Assembly: GCA_947565865.1 (NCBI GenBank)
Contig: CANOHT010000031.1
Location: 1 to 27,531 of the forward strand
Reading direction: 5' to 3'
DNA length: 27,531 nucleotides
Source of the DNA: an uncultured Clostridia bacterium
GTDB lineage: Bacteria; Bacillota; Clostridia; Christensenellales; Aristaeellaceae
Shown piece after piece: positions 7,268 through 14,831 of this stretch. The notes under the pieces were generated by a model. That model saw only the letters and a list, made by a program, of their open reading frames with translations, was not told the DNA's origin and ran no database searches. A program made the translations under genes and the position numbers. The stretch's first letter is position 1. The number at the start of each line of letters is the position of its first letter.

Positions 7268-8416
7268 ATGAAGAAGAAGCTGCTTGTTTCCCTGGCGGCG
7301 GCCCTCGTCCTGACGGCGGCGCCCGCCATCGACGCGATATGCCCCTCGGCCCAGGCGGCGGAAATCGGCACCTCCGCCCTGGCCTGCGTCATCATCGACC
7401 AGCGCACCGGCAACGTCCTGCTGGAGCACAACGCCGACGCGCCCCTGCCCATGGCCTCCACCACCAAGGTGATGACGGCGCTGATGGCCATCGAGCAGGG
7501 CAGCCTGAACGATCCGGTGACGGCCAGCCGCAACGCCTTTGGCGTCCCCGGCACCAGCATCTATCTCAGCGAGGGCGAAACCCTGACCCTGGAAGAGATG
7601 CTCTACGGCCTGATGCTGGCCAGCGGCAACGACGCGGCCACCGCCATCGCCGAGCACATCGGCGGCACGGTGACAGACTTCTGCCGCATGATGACCGAGC
7701 GCGCCGCCCAGCTGGGCTGCAAAAACACCGTTTTCCTCACCCCCCACGGCCTCCCCTGCGAGGGACACTACACCACCGCCAGGGATCTGGCGCTCATCGC
7801 CCGGGAGGCCATGAGCCACGACATCTTCCGGCAGATCGTTTCCACCAGCAGGGCCAAAATTCCCTGGGAGGGACGCGAGTACGACCGGGTGCTGAACAAC
7901 AAAAACCGCCTGCTCACCTCCTACCAGGGCGCTACGGGCATCAAGACCGGCTATACCCGCAAGGCGGGGCGCTGCCTGGTCTTCGGCGCAGAGCGGGACG
8001 GCATGGCCGTCATCGGCGTGGTGCTGAACTGCTCGGACTGGTTCGACGAGGCGGCGCGGCTGATGGACGCGGCCTTTGATCGCTGGGACGCCATGACCCT
8101 GCTCAGCGCCGGGGAGCATCTGCGCACCCTGCCCGTCCAGCAGAGCGACGGTCTCACGGTGGACGCCGTGCTGGCCGACGACCTCACCGGCCTGGTGCCG
8201 GAAAACGCCCTGCCCCAGCTGGAAATCGACCTGCCCGAGAGCCTCGACGCCCCCGTGCGCATGGGGGCCGTGGTGGGTCAGGTCCGCATGGTCTGCCAGG
8301 GTGAGACGGTCTGTACCGTGGATCTGCTGGCCAGCCATCATGTGGCCAAGGACGACTTCCCCGCCCGCTGGGCCATGTACTGGCGGCACTGGCTGCTGGT
8401 GGATACGGCGCAATGA
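7268..8416 (+). CDS. dacF: D-alanyl-D-alanine carboxypeptidase (DacF-like, S11)
   Basis: A 382-aa penicillin-binding protein 5-type carboxypeptidase that trims the terminal D-Ala of peptidoglycan stem peptides. An N-terminal signal peptide (KKKLLVSLAAALVLTAAPA, cleavage near AQAAE) is followed by the S11 domain with STTK (64-67), SGN (119-121) and KTG (226-228), then a C-terminal beta domain. It ends with RWAMYWRHWLLVD, a possible amphipathic membrane anchor. It follows ytfJ after 7 bp with a modest AAGGG ribosome site. The operon partner suggests a spore cortex role like DacF; a vegetative DacA-type role is the alternative. Confidence 0.92.
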   Translation: MKKKLLVSLAAALVLTAAPAIDAICPSAQAAEIGTSALACVIIDQRTGNVLLEHNADAPLPMASTTKVMTALMAIEQGSLNDPVTASRNAFGVPGTSIYLSEGETLTLEEMLYGLMLASGNDAATAIAEHIGGTVTDFCRMMTERAAQLGCKNTVFLTPHGLPCEGHYTTARDLALIAREAMSHDIFRQIVSTSRAKIPWEGREYDRVLNNKNRLLTSYQGATGIKTGYTRKAGRCLVFGAERDGMAVIGVVLNCSDWFDEAARLMDAAFDRWDAMTLLSAGEHLRTLPVQQSDGLTVDAVLADDLTGLVPENALPQLEIDLPESLDAPVRMGAVVGQVRMVCQGETVCTVDLLASHHVAKDDFPARWAMYWRHWLLVDTAQ

Positions 8417-8419
8417 CAT

Positions 8420-8454
8420 TAAGGGCGCATTCTTGCTGAATGCGCCCTTATCTT
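8420..8454 (+). terminator. Intrinsic terminator of the dacF operon
   Basis: A 12-bp perfect stem (TAAGGGCGCATT / AATGCGCCCTTA) with a 7-nt loop, 4 bp after the dacF stop, followed by TCTTTT. Confidence 0.9.
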
Positions 8455-8515
8455 TTCATCAAATTTCTGATTTCGCCGTCCTAAAAGACATCCACATTGG
8501 CAGGTACGGTTCCCT

Positions 8516-9092
8516 TCAAACTTTTGTCGGTCCATTTGCGCACCTTGCTTCCTCAAAGACATTCAGTTTTCCCGCGTCACCGCCATCCAGATCGTACGAA
8601 TCGTCAAGATCAAAATTGACCATTCGGTCAGACAGGATTTCATCCTTTCTGTGCTCAACAGCAGGAGGCACAGCATGATGAACAAATTCATGGATGATGG
8701 ACGCTTCCCTTTTTGTTCCGCTCTTCGATCCACATGTTTTCCCAGTCCCCATAGCGAAGAAAAGCTTTGCTTTCAAGAACGTGTTTCAGCGCTGCGGGAA
8801 AGCGCATGATCCATTGCCAGAATGCCTGACCCTTTTGCGCATTGGATATGTTTTGAGCAGACAGCATGACGTTCTGATACGCCTCAAAATCCTCAAAGCA
8901 CCCGCGGGATAGATTCATATAGCATGTGGCTGCTTCCATCATGGCCGTCCTTGGCCAATCAGGATAAACCTTGCACGAATCCTGCCTGGCATCTGAAAAA
9001 AAGCAATAGTCGCCGCCATCGGACATGACGAAGCTGTGCAGCCTGCTGACGGCGGCCGCGTCACGTTCGATCGGATAAAGGCATATCCGCAT
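8516..9092 (-). pseudogene. Frameshifted hypothetical protein with HExxH motif
   Basis: An unrecognised gene in AT-richer DNA between high-GC genes. The frame starting at 9092 (MRICLYPIERDAAAVSRLHS...) runs to a stop at 8688. A +1 frame then continues at once (REASIIHEFVHHAVPPAVEH...DLDDSYDLDGGD) and stops at 8516. The switch falls in the run AACAAAAAGGG near 8713-8720; loss of one A would join both halves into about 190 aa. HEFVH in the second half fits a HExxH zinc-protease motif, but alone this is weak evidence. There is no good ribosome site before 9092. It could be a decayed gene, a sequencing error in the homopolymer or, less likely, two small genes. I do not recognise the family. Confidence 0.45.
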
Positions 9093-9149
9093 TGCAGCAA
9101 CGCGAAATCAATCGCTGAGATCGCCGCGCGGTTCGTCATCGAAAGGCTG

Positions 9150-10619
9150 TCACGCTTCGCCCTGTATCATCCTCTCCCTCATCAGCCTCCCTTGCTTTCC
9201 GACGCAAAGGTATGCGGACAGACGTCCGTTCAATCGTTTTGGGGCTGACGCCATACCCGCAAAGGTTGACGTCAGCCCCATTGTTTTTGCTGGCTGGTTT
9301 TCCTCCGTTTTTCGCTCGACGTCCCAGATGTGGCGGTCAAAGCGGAACACAACGCACACGGCGATGCCGCACAGCCACAGCACCGCGAAGAACAGCGCCG
9401 CGCCGCTGCCCTTGCCCAGGCCGAAGAGCGCCGCCAGCAGCCCGTCCGCGGACTGCCCCGCCATCAGCGGCTCAAACACGCCGTCCACCAGCGCGCCGCC
9501 CAGCGTATAGCCCAGGGGGATGGTGAAGAACTGCAGGGAGTTCCGCACCGCGTAGACCCGGCCCTGGATGTCCAGGGGGATGTTCAGGCGCATGATGGTG
9601 CTCAGGTTGGTATCCATCACCGGGATGAACACCCAGCCCAGGAAGCCCCCGATGGCCCAGGCATCAACGCCGCGCCCGAAGGCCAGGAAGAAATTCTCCG
9701 TACACATGGAAGCGAACAGCGTCCAGCAGATGACCCGGACGCGGCTCCTGGGTGCGGGCAGGAGCACCGCGAGCAGGCTGCCGACCAGGTTCGCCGCGCC
9801 GATGACGGCGTTCACCGTGCCCATCGCCGCCTGGCTTCCGCCCTCACGGGAAAGCATCATGGCCGGAAAGGCCGCGTTGTACATGGAGGCCACCAGGTTG
9901 ATGGCCGAGAGGAACAGGATCAGATGGAGGATGCCCTGGCGCTTCCACAGCCAGCTCAGCCCCTCCCTCACCGAGGCCATCAGCGGCTCCCGGCGTTTGC
10001 CGCTCTGCTCCGCCTTGGGCAGGCGAATGAAGATCAGCAGCGTCAGGAAAGCCACCGCGAAGGTGCCCAGGTCGAAGCAGATCAGCGCGTTCATGCCCCA
10101 AAGGCCCAGGATGGCCGTGGCCAGGATGGGCTGAAGGATGCCCGTCAGCGCGCCGGACAGGGCGCGAAGTCCGCTCATCCGCTGGTAATGCCGCTTGGGC
10201 AGCAGCGCGGAGGTCGCCACCTCCGAGGCCGGCTGCTGCACGGTGTTCATCAGGCCGTTGACGGCGTTGATGAGGTACAGATGGCCCACGCGAAGCTGAC
10301 CCGTGCGCAGAAGGAGCAGCGTGATGACGGTGGTCATGGCCGCCGCGGTATCGCACGCCAGCATGGTTCTGCGCTTGTCCCAGCGGTCGGACAGCGCCCC
10401 GGCGAACACGCTGCACAGCACATAGGGCGCGTAGGAGGATACCGCCAGCAGCGCCGTCGTCAGCGCCGAGCCCTCCTGGGTATAGGACCAGATGACCAGG
10501 GCATAGCTGGTCATGCCGCTGCCCAGGGTCGAAAGCGTCTGCGTCAGCCACAGCAGCAGGTAATCCTTGATTTCGTGAACCGTATGGAGGCACTGCCTCA
10601 CAGAAAAATGACGCTTCAT
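9150..10619 (-). CDS. MFS efflux transporter (DHA3 / macrolide-efflux-like)
   Basis: A 489-aa major facilitator with about 12 membrane helices, close in plan to the drug:H+ antiporter-3 group (Mef/EntS-like). After helix 2 it has the motif A-like GALSDRWDKRRTML. A loop with VQQPASEVATSALLPKRHYQRMSGLRAL follows helix 4, and another motif, LNIPLDIQGRVYAVRNSLQFFTIPLGYTLGG, sits before helix 11. Start ATG 10619 follows AAGGAG by about 10 nt. After the last helix (FRFDRHIWDVERK) about 50 residues run through a hairpin at 9241-9279 that resembles a terminator; this tail is unusual. It lies downstream of two ABC exporter genes in the same direction and has its own leader ORF at 10761-10802. Likely job: export of an antibiotic or metabolite; substrate unknown. 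Confidence 0.85.
   Translation of the reverse strand: MKRHFSVRQCLHTVHEIKDYLLLWLTQTLSTLGSGMTSYALVIWSYTQEGSALTTALLAVSSYAPYVLCSVFAGALSDRWDKRRTMLACDTAAAMTTVITLLLLRTGQLRVGHLYLINAVNGLMNTVQQPASEVATSALLPKRHYQRMSGLRALSGALTGILQPILATAILGLWGMNALICFDLGTFAVAFLTLLIFIRLPKAEQSGKRREPLMASVREGLSWLWKRQGILHLILFLSAINLVASMYNAAFPAMMLSREGGSQAAMGTVNAVIGAANLVGSLLAVLLPAPRSRVRVICWTLFASMCTENFFLAFGRGVDAWAIGGFLGWVFIPVMDTNLSTIMRLNIPLDIQGRVYAVRNSLQFFTIPLGYTLGGALVDGVFEPLMAGQSADGLLAALFGLGKGSGAALFFAVLWLCGIAVCVVFRFDRHIWDVERKTEENQPAKTMGLTSTFAGMASAPKRLNGRLSAYLCVGKQGRLMRERMIQGEA
9241..9279 (+). terminator. Hairpin with T-run inside the MFS gene end
   Basis: A perfect 10-bp stem GGGGCTGACG / CGTCAGCCCC with a 19-nt loop. On the plus strand it is followed by ATTGTTTTT, so it has terminator form for plus-strand RNA, yet it lies within the last 45 codons of the minus-strand MFS frame. 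Confidence 0.45.
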
Positions 10620-10623
10620 GGTA

Positions 10624-10671
10624 GCCTTGCTCCTTCATGCTCGTTTGGATGGAAACAAACATCAGCAAGGC
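10624..10671 (-). promoter_or_regulatory. Hairpin sequestering the MFS ribosome site
   Basis: On the minus strand GCCTTGCT (10664-10671) can pair with AGCAAGGC (10624-10631), the latter covering the end of the AAGGAG ribosome site and the gap to the MFS start codon. A 5-bp inner stem (GTTTG / CAAAC) lies inside. Such a hairpin could limit MFS translation until an upstream event opens it. Confidence 0.45.
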
Positions 10672-10760
10672 CCAAAGGGCAGTATGTGCCAGACGACATG
10701 ACCAGTTCCATAGCGCTGGCCGAAACGAGGCGAAGCCTCCCTCCTCCGTGCGGGCCGCCC

Positions 10761-10802
10761 TTACAGAGCCTTGCACGGAGCCAGGGCACTCATCAGGATC
10801 AT
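10761..10802 (-). CDS. 13-aa candidate leader peptide upstream of MFS gene
   Basis: A short ORF (MILMSALAPCKAL) in the 215-bp gap between the ABC exporter gene and the MFS gene, same strand, with a good ribosome site (AAAGGAAGTGA, about 5 nt before ATG). Its codons for AP-C contain CTCCGTGC, which is complementary to GCACGGAG just after the stop codon, so a translating or stalled ribosome would change the fold of the RNA. Downstream lies the hairpin that covers the MFS ribosome site. Leader peptides of this size control mef, msr and erm resistance genes. The link is inferred from position and structure; the ORF is too short for codon evidence. Confidence 0.45.
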   Translation of the reverse strand: MILMSALAPCKAL

Positions 10803-10834
10803 GGATTCACTTCCTTTCGTGTGCGGTTGGTGTC

Positions 10835-12682
10835 TTATGCCTTCGCCGCTGCCACTTTGCCGTCCAGGATGTCCAGCCCCTGCTCCTCCTGGAACTGATT
10901 GGTGTACAGCTGATAATAGTACCCCTGCCTGGCGGTCAGCTGGCGGTGGGTGCCCTCCTCGGTGATTTTGCCGTTCTGGATGACCAGGATGCGGTCCGCC
11001 GAACGGATGGTGGACAGCCGGTGGGCAATGATGAAGCTGGTGCGCCCGTCCAGCACGGTCTGGATGGCCCGCTGAATGAGCTGCTCCGTCTCCGTGTCCA
11101 CGGAGGAGGTGGCCTCGTCCAGCACAAAGATGGCCGGATTGGTCAGGATGGCCCGGGCAAAGGAAATCAGCTGCTTCTGCCCGGTGGACAGGCGGTTGCC
11201 GCCCTCTCCCACCGGCTCGTCATAGCCCTTGCCCATGGCCAGGATGAAGGGCTCCGCCCCCACCATCCGGGCGGCGGCGCGAACTTCCTCGTCCGTGGCG
11301 TCGGGACGGCCATAGCGGATGTTTTCCGCCACGGTGCCGGAAAACAGCTGGGGGGACTGTAGCACATAGCCCAGGTTGGACTGAAGCCACAGCTGGCTGC
11401 GGGTACGGTAGTCCGCGCCGTCAATGAGAATGCTGCCCTCGGTGGGCTCATAAAACCGGCAGATCAGGTTGACAATGGTGGACTTGCCCGAGCCGGTCTC
11501 CCCCACCAGGGCGATGGTCTGGCCGTGCTCCACATGGAGGTTGAAGTGCGAAAGCACCTGCTCGCCGTCCTTGTAGTGGAAGGTCACGTCCTTGAAGTCG
11601 ATGTCGCCCACCAGGGCAGGCCAGTTTTCCTTCTTGGGGTGGAAGTTGTCGCCAAAGCGCGCCACGACTTCCGGCGAATCGACGATGTCCGGCTCGGTCT
11701 CCAGCAGGGTGATGACCCGCTCCGCCGCGGCCTGGGCAGATTGAAGCTCCGCGAAGATGCGGGCGATGTCGCGCACGGGCTGGAAGAACTGCACCGTGTA
11801 GTTGATGAACACCTGCAATACGCCCAGGGTCATCACGCCGCCCAGCACCTCATAGCCGCCCTTCCACAGGGCGTAGGCCGTAGCCAGGCTGCCCAGGCTG
11901 ACCACGATGGGCAGGAACAGCGCCGACAGCGTGGCCGCCTTCACCGAGGAGCGGCGCATCTCGCCGGCGACCTGGGTAAATTCCTCGATGTTCATCTCCT
12001 CGCGCACCAGGGTCTTGGTGGTCTTGGCGCCCATGATGCCCTCGTTGAAGCCGGCGGTGATCTGGCTGTTGCGCTTGCGCACCTGCCGGTAGGCCTGAAG
12101 GATGCCCTTTTGGAACTTCCAGGAGATCACCGCCAGGGGCGGGAACACCAGCAGCACCACCAGCGTCAGCCGCCAGTTGAGGATGAACATCTGCACCGAG
12201 CAGGCCACCAGGAACACCGCGCCCCAGCACAGATCGACAATGGACCAGCCGATGGTATCCCCCAGACGCTGGGTGTCGTTGGTCAGGCGGGACATCAGGT
12301 AGCCCACGGGCATCCGGTCGTAATAGGAAAAGGGCAGCTCCTGCAGCTTCTGGAAGCCCAGGCGGCGGATGGTGTAGCACACGCCGCACTCCACATAGCC
12401 GCACTGCTTGAGAAAGCCCAGGATGTTGAACACCTGAATGGTCACCAGGGCGATGTAGCCCGCCACGAACCAGCCGATGCCCGCCATGGAATGGCCGGCG
12501 ATGTAGTTGTCAATGGCGTAGGAATTCATCATCGGCAGCGCCACGTCTATGATGGCCGATACCGTCATGAACACCACCACCATCCACAGGTTCCTGTGGT
12601 AAGGCTTGGCAAGCCTCAGCAGCTTTTTCCACAGGGACAGGTCAAATCGTTTCGTATAATCTTCTTCCTGAAAGGACTGCAT
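10835..12682 (-). CDS. Heterodimeric ABC exporter, subunit with canonical site (YheH/BmrD-like)
   Basis: A 615-aa ABC exporter half: a six-helix membrane domain (about residues 30-315) followed by an ATPase domain. ATPase motifs are Walker A GETGSGKST (394-402), signature LSTGQ (498-502), Walker B FVLDEATSSVD (519-529, with catalytic Glu) and the H-loop His554 in IIAHRLST. The signature has Thr where Gly is usual, as expected for the partner that completes the degenerate site of a heterodimer. The ATG overlaps the last base of the stop of the upstream subunit (TAATG), so translation is coupled. The pair resembles TM287/288 and BmrCD multidrug exporters; exact substrate unknown. Confidence 0.9.
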   Translation of the reverse strand: MQSFQEEDYTKRFDLSLWKKLLRLAKPYHRNLWMVVVFMTVSAIIDVALPMMNSYAIDNYIAGHSMAGIGWFVAGYIALVTIQVFNILGFLKQCGYVECGVCYTIRRLGFQKLQELPFSYYDRMPVGYLMSRLTNDTQRLGDTIGWSIVDLCWGAVFLVACSVQMFILNWRLTLVVLLVFPPLAVISWKFQKGILQAYRQVRKRNSQITAGFNEGIMGAKTTKTLVREEMNIEEFTQVAGEMRRSSVKAATLSALFLPIVVSLGSLATAYALWKGGYEVLGGVMTLGVLQVFINYTVQFFQPVRDIARIFAELQSAQAAAERVITLLETEPDIVDSPEVVARFGDNFHPKKENWPALVGDIDFKDVTFHYKDGEQVLSHFNLHVEHGQTIALVGETGSGKSTIVNLICRFYEPTEGSILIDGADYRTRSQLWLQSNLGYVLQSPQLFSGTVAENIRYGRPDATDEEVRAAARMVGAEPFILAMGKGYDEPVGEGGNRLSTGQKQLISFARAILTNPAIFVLDEATSSVDTETEQLIQRAIQTVLDGRTSFIIAHRLSTIRSADRILVIQNGKITEEGTHRQLTARQGYYYQLYTNQFQEEQGLDILDGKVAAAKA

Positions 12683-14520
12683 TACACTTCCCCTCCTTCC
12701 GCCGCCAGCGCGTCGTTGAGTTCCTCCTCCAGGGCATTCTGAATGCTGTTGATCCGCTGATACAGCCCCGGCTGACGGCACAATTCCTCATGGGAGCCCT
12801 GCTGGGTGATGCGCCCCTCCTCCAGCACCAGGATCACATCCGCCTGGCTCAGGGTGGTTACGCGATGGCTGATAATCAGGGTCGTTACGCCCGTCTGCTC
12901 ATGGCGGAGGGCGGCGCGGATCTGCGCGTCCGTCTCCGTGTCCACGGCGGACAGGGAATCGTCAAAAATGAGGACGGCGTTGTCCTTCATCAGCGTCCGG
13001 GCGATGGCGACGCGCTGCTTCTGCCCGCCGGACAGGGTGACGCCGCGCTCGCCCACCAGGGTATCGTAGCCCTTGTCCGCCTTGGCGATGAAGCCCGAGG
13101 CGCTGGCCACGTCCGCCGCCCTGCGGATGGCCTCCTCCTCCGGGTTCCGCCGGGCGATGCCGACATTTTCCCGGATGGTCTTGGAGTACAGGAAGGGCTC
13201 CTGAAGAATCAGGCCCACCTGGCCCCTCAGATAGGTGCGGTCGATCCGGCGGATGTCCACCCCGCCGATGGTGATGACGCCGCTGGTGGGTTCATAGAGC
13301 CGCTGAAGGAGATACATCATGGTGCTCTTGCCGCTGCCCGTGCCGCCCAGCACCGCCGCCGTTTTGCCCGCCGGGATGGTGAAGGACACGTCCCTGAGCA
13401 CAGGCGTCGGGTCGTCCGGGTAGCAGAAGGACACATGGTCGAACACGATGTCCCCGTGAAGATCAGGCGTCAGGGCGCCGGGCTCCTCCGGCTCGGCCTC
13501 CTCGTGAAGGATGGCCTGCACCCGCTCCATGGACACCATGCACTTGCCCGCGTCGGACAGGGTGCGGCCCAGCTGACGGATGGGAAACAGCAGCATGCCG
13601 ATATAGTTGGTGAACACAATCAGCGTACCCACCGTGATTTCGCCCCGGCTGGCGTACCAAACGCACACCAGCAGCGTCACCATGGCCTGGGCCATGGACA
13701 TGGCGTCGCCGCCGCCCCAGTAGATGGCCAGCAGGTCGTAGAGCTTGTTGGTCTTTTTGCGGAAGTCGGCGCTGGCGGCGTCAAACTTCTCCACCTCCCG
13801 CTGCTGCTGGCCGAAGGCCCGCACCACCCGCACACCGGAAAGGTTCTCCTGGAGGATGGCGCTCATTTTGCCCTCCGCCTCGTCGCTGAGCCGGAAATTC
13901 TTGTGCACCATCTTGAAAAACCACATGGCGAAGAGGAACAGCGGCGGCACCAGCACCATGCTGATGAGGGTGATGGTCACATGCCTGCTGAAGAGAATCG
14001 ACAGGGCGATGACCACCATCAGCACCGTGTTGACCACCTCCATCACCTGCACGGACAGGAAGCGGCGGATGGTGTCCACATCGGAGGTGCAGCGCTGAAT
14101 CAGGTCGCCGGTCTCAGCCTTGGCATGGTAGGCGAAGGGCAGGCGCTGCAGCCGCTCATAAAGGCTTTTGCGCAGGCTGAAGGCGATGTTTTCGCTGGCT
14201 ACGGCGTTGAGGCGGCCCTTCAAATAAGTAAACACGCCGTTCATCAGGTTGAGGGCCACCAGCACCGCGCCCAGAATCCACAGATTGTTCACCAGAAACG
14301 CTCTGCCGCCCAGGGCGCGGATGGGCCGCAGCAGAAACTCCGGCAGTGTGGAGGGGGCGCTGCCCAGCACGCTGTCAATGGTCTCCGCCAGCACAATCGG
14401 CGTCAGAAAGCCGATAAGCACGATCATCGTCGTAGCGATGACCGACCCGATATAGCAGGGCAGGTTCTGACGCATCAGGCGCAGCATGGCGCCGATGGGC
14501 TTTGCTTTGGTCTGCTTCAT
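12682..14520 (-). CDS. Heterodimeric ABC exporter, subunit with degenerate site (YheI/BmrC-like)
   Basis: A 612-aa ABC exporter half, with six membrane helices (about 25-320) then an ATPase domain. Motifs are Walker A GGTGSGKST (392-400), signature LSGGQ (496-500) and Walker B LIFDDSLSAVD (517-527). The residue after the Walker B Asp is Asp521 instead of the catalytic Glu, the hallmark of the degenerate nucleotide site in heterodimeric exporters such as TM287 and BmrC. A strong ribosome site (GGGAGGAACGT) precedes ATG 14520. Upstream on the same strand are a promoter, a 27-codon leader ORF and an intrinsic terminator, which suggests attenuation. The following gene encodes the partner subunit with 1-base overlap. 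Confidence 0.92.
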   Translation of the reverse strand: MKQTKAKPIGAMLRLMRQNLPCYIGSVIATTMIVLIGFLTPIVLAETIDSVLGSAPSTLPEFLLRPIRALGGRAFLVNNLWILGAVLVALNLMNGVFTYLKGRLNAVASENIAFSLRKSLYERLQRLPFAYHAKAETGDLIQRCTSDVDTIRRFLSVQVMEVVNTVLMVVIALSILFSRHVTITLISMVLVPPLFLFAMWFFKMVHKNFRLSDEAEGKMSAILQENLSGVRVVRAFGQQQREVEKFDAASADFRKKTNKLYDLLAIYWGGGDAMSMAQAMVTLLVCVWYASRGEITVGTLIVFTNYIGMLLFPIRQLGRTLSDAGKCMVSMERVQAILHEEAEPEEPGALTPDLHGDIVFDHVSFCYPDDPTPVLRDVSFTIPAGKTAAVLGGTGSGKSTMMYLLQRLYEPTSGVITIGGVDIRRIDRTYLRGQVGLILQEPFLYSKTIRENVGIARRNPEEEAIRRAADVASASGFIAKADKGYDTLVGERGVTLSGGQKQRVAIARTLMKDNAVLIFDDSLSAVDTETDAQIRAALRHEQTGVTTLIISHRVTTLSQADVILVLEEGRITQQGSHEELCRQPGLYQRINSIQNALEEELNDALAAEGGEV

Positions 14521-14552
14521 ACGTTCCTCCCGTCATCATCCAAAATCATATC

Positions 14553-14588
14553 AAAAAGCACCGGCAGCTCATCAGAGCGGCCGGTGCT
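14553..14588 (-). terminator. Terminator/attenuator in the ABC exporter leader
   Basis: On the minus strand AGCACCGGC and GCCGGTGCT form a 9-bp stem that continues, after one C/T mismatch, into GCTC-TGAT-GAGC, followed by five T. It stands 33 nt after the leader-ORF stop and about 32 nt before the exporter ATG, so it should stop transcription from the promoter at 14755-14784 unless relieved. Confidence 0.85.
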
Positions 14589-14620
14589 GAATGTGTCAAT
14601 ACAAAGACAAACGCGCGAAA

Positions 14621-14704
14621 TTATCCGCGCCTGCCACGCACACAGACAGAAAGAGCCGCGTCCATCCAATGAGTCATTGCGCCAATCAACAACATGCTAT
14701 ACAT
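14621..14704 (-). CDS. 27-aa leader peptide of the ABC exporter operon
   Basis: Starts MYSMLLIGAMTHWMDAA and ends CVRGRRG. It has one of the best ribosome sites in the window (AAAGGAGG, 7 nt before ATG), directly downstream of a sigma-A-like promoter and upstream of the terminator at 14553-14588. The layout promoter, strongly translated short ORF, terminator, heterodimeric ABC exporter matches the known B. subtilis bmrB-bmrCD attenuation system, where ribosome stalling on the leader lets RNA polymerase pass the terminator. A small hairpin (GCGCG / CGCGC) spans the ORF stop. I could not define a clear antiterminator by eye. An overlapping frame from about 14731 has no ribosome site. Confidence 0.6.
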   Translation of the reverse strand: MYSMLLIGAMTHWMDAALSVCVRGRRG

Positions 14705-14754
14705 TTCGCGGCCTCCTTTCCATCTTTTTTCATCGTCCATCGGACAACGGCCAT

Positions 14755-14784
14755 AGTATACACGATTTTCCCCCGTGCCGTCAA
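14755..14784 (-). promoter_or_regulatory. Promoter of the leader/ABC exporter operon
   Basis: On the minus strand TTGACG (14779-14784), 18 bp spacer, TATACT (14755-14760). The 5' part of the spacer closely resembles that of the mtnN promoter. Confidence 0.75.
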
Positions 14785-14831
14785 GGGATTTTCGGTAAAA
14801 TCGGGAAAAAAGTTTGCGCGCGGCCTCCGCG

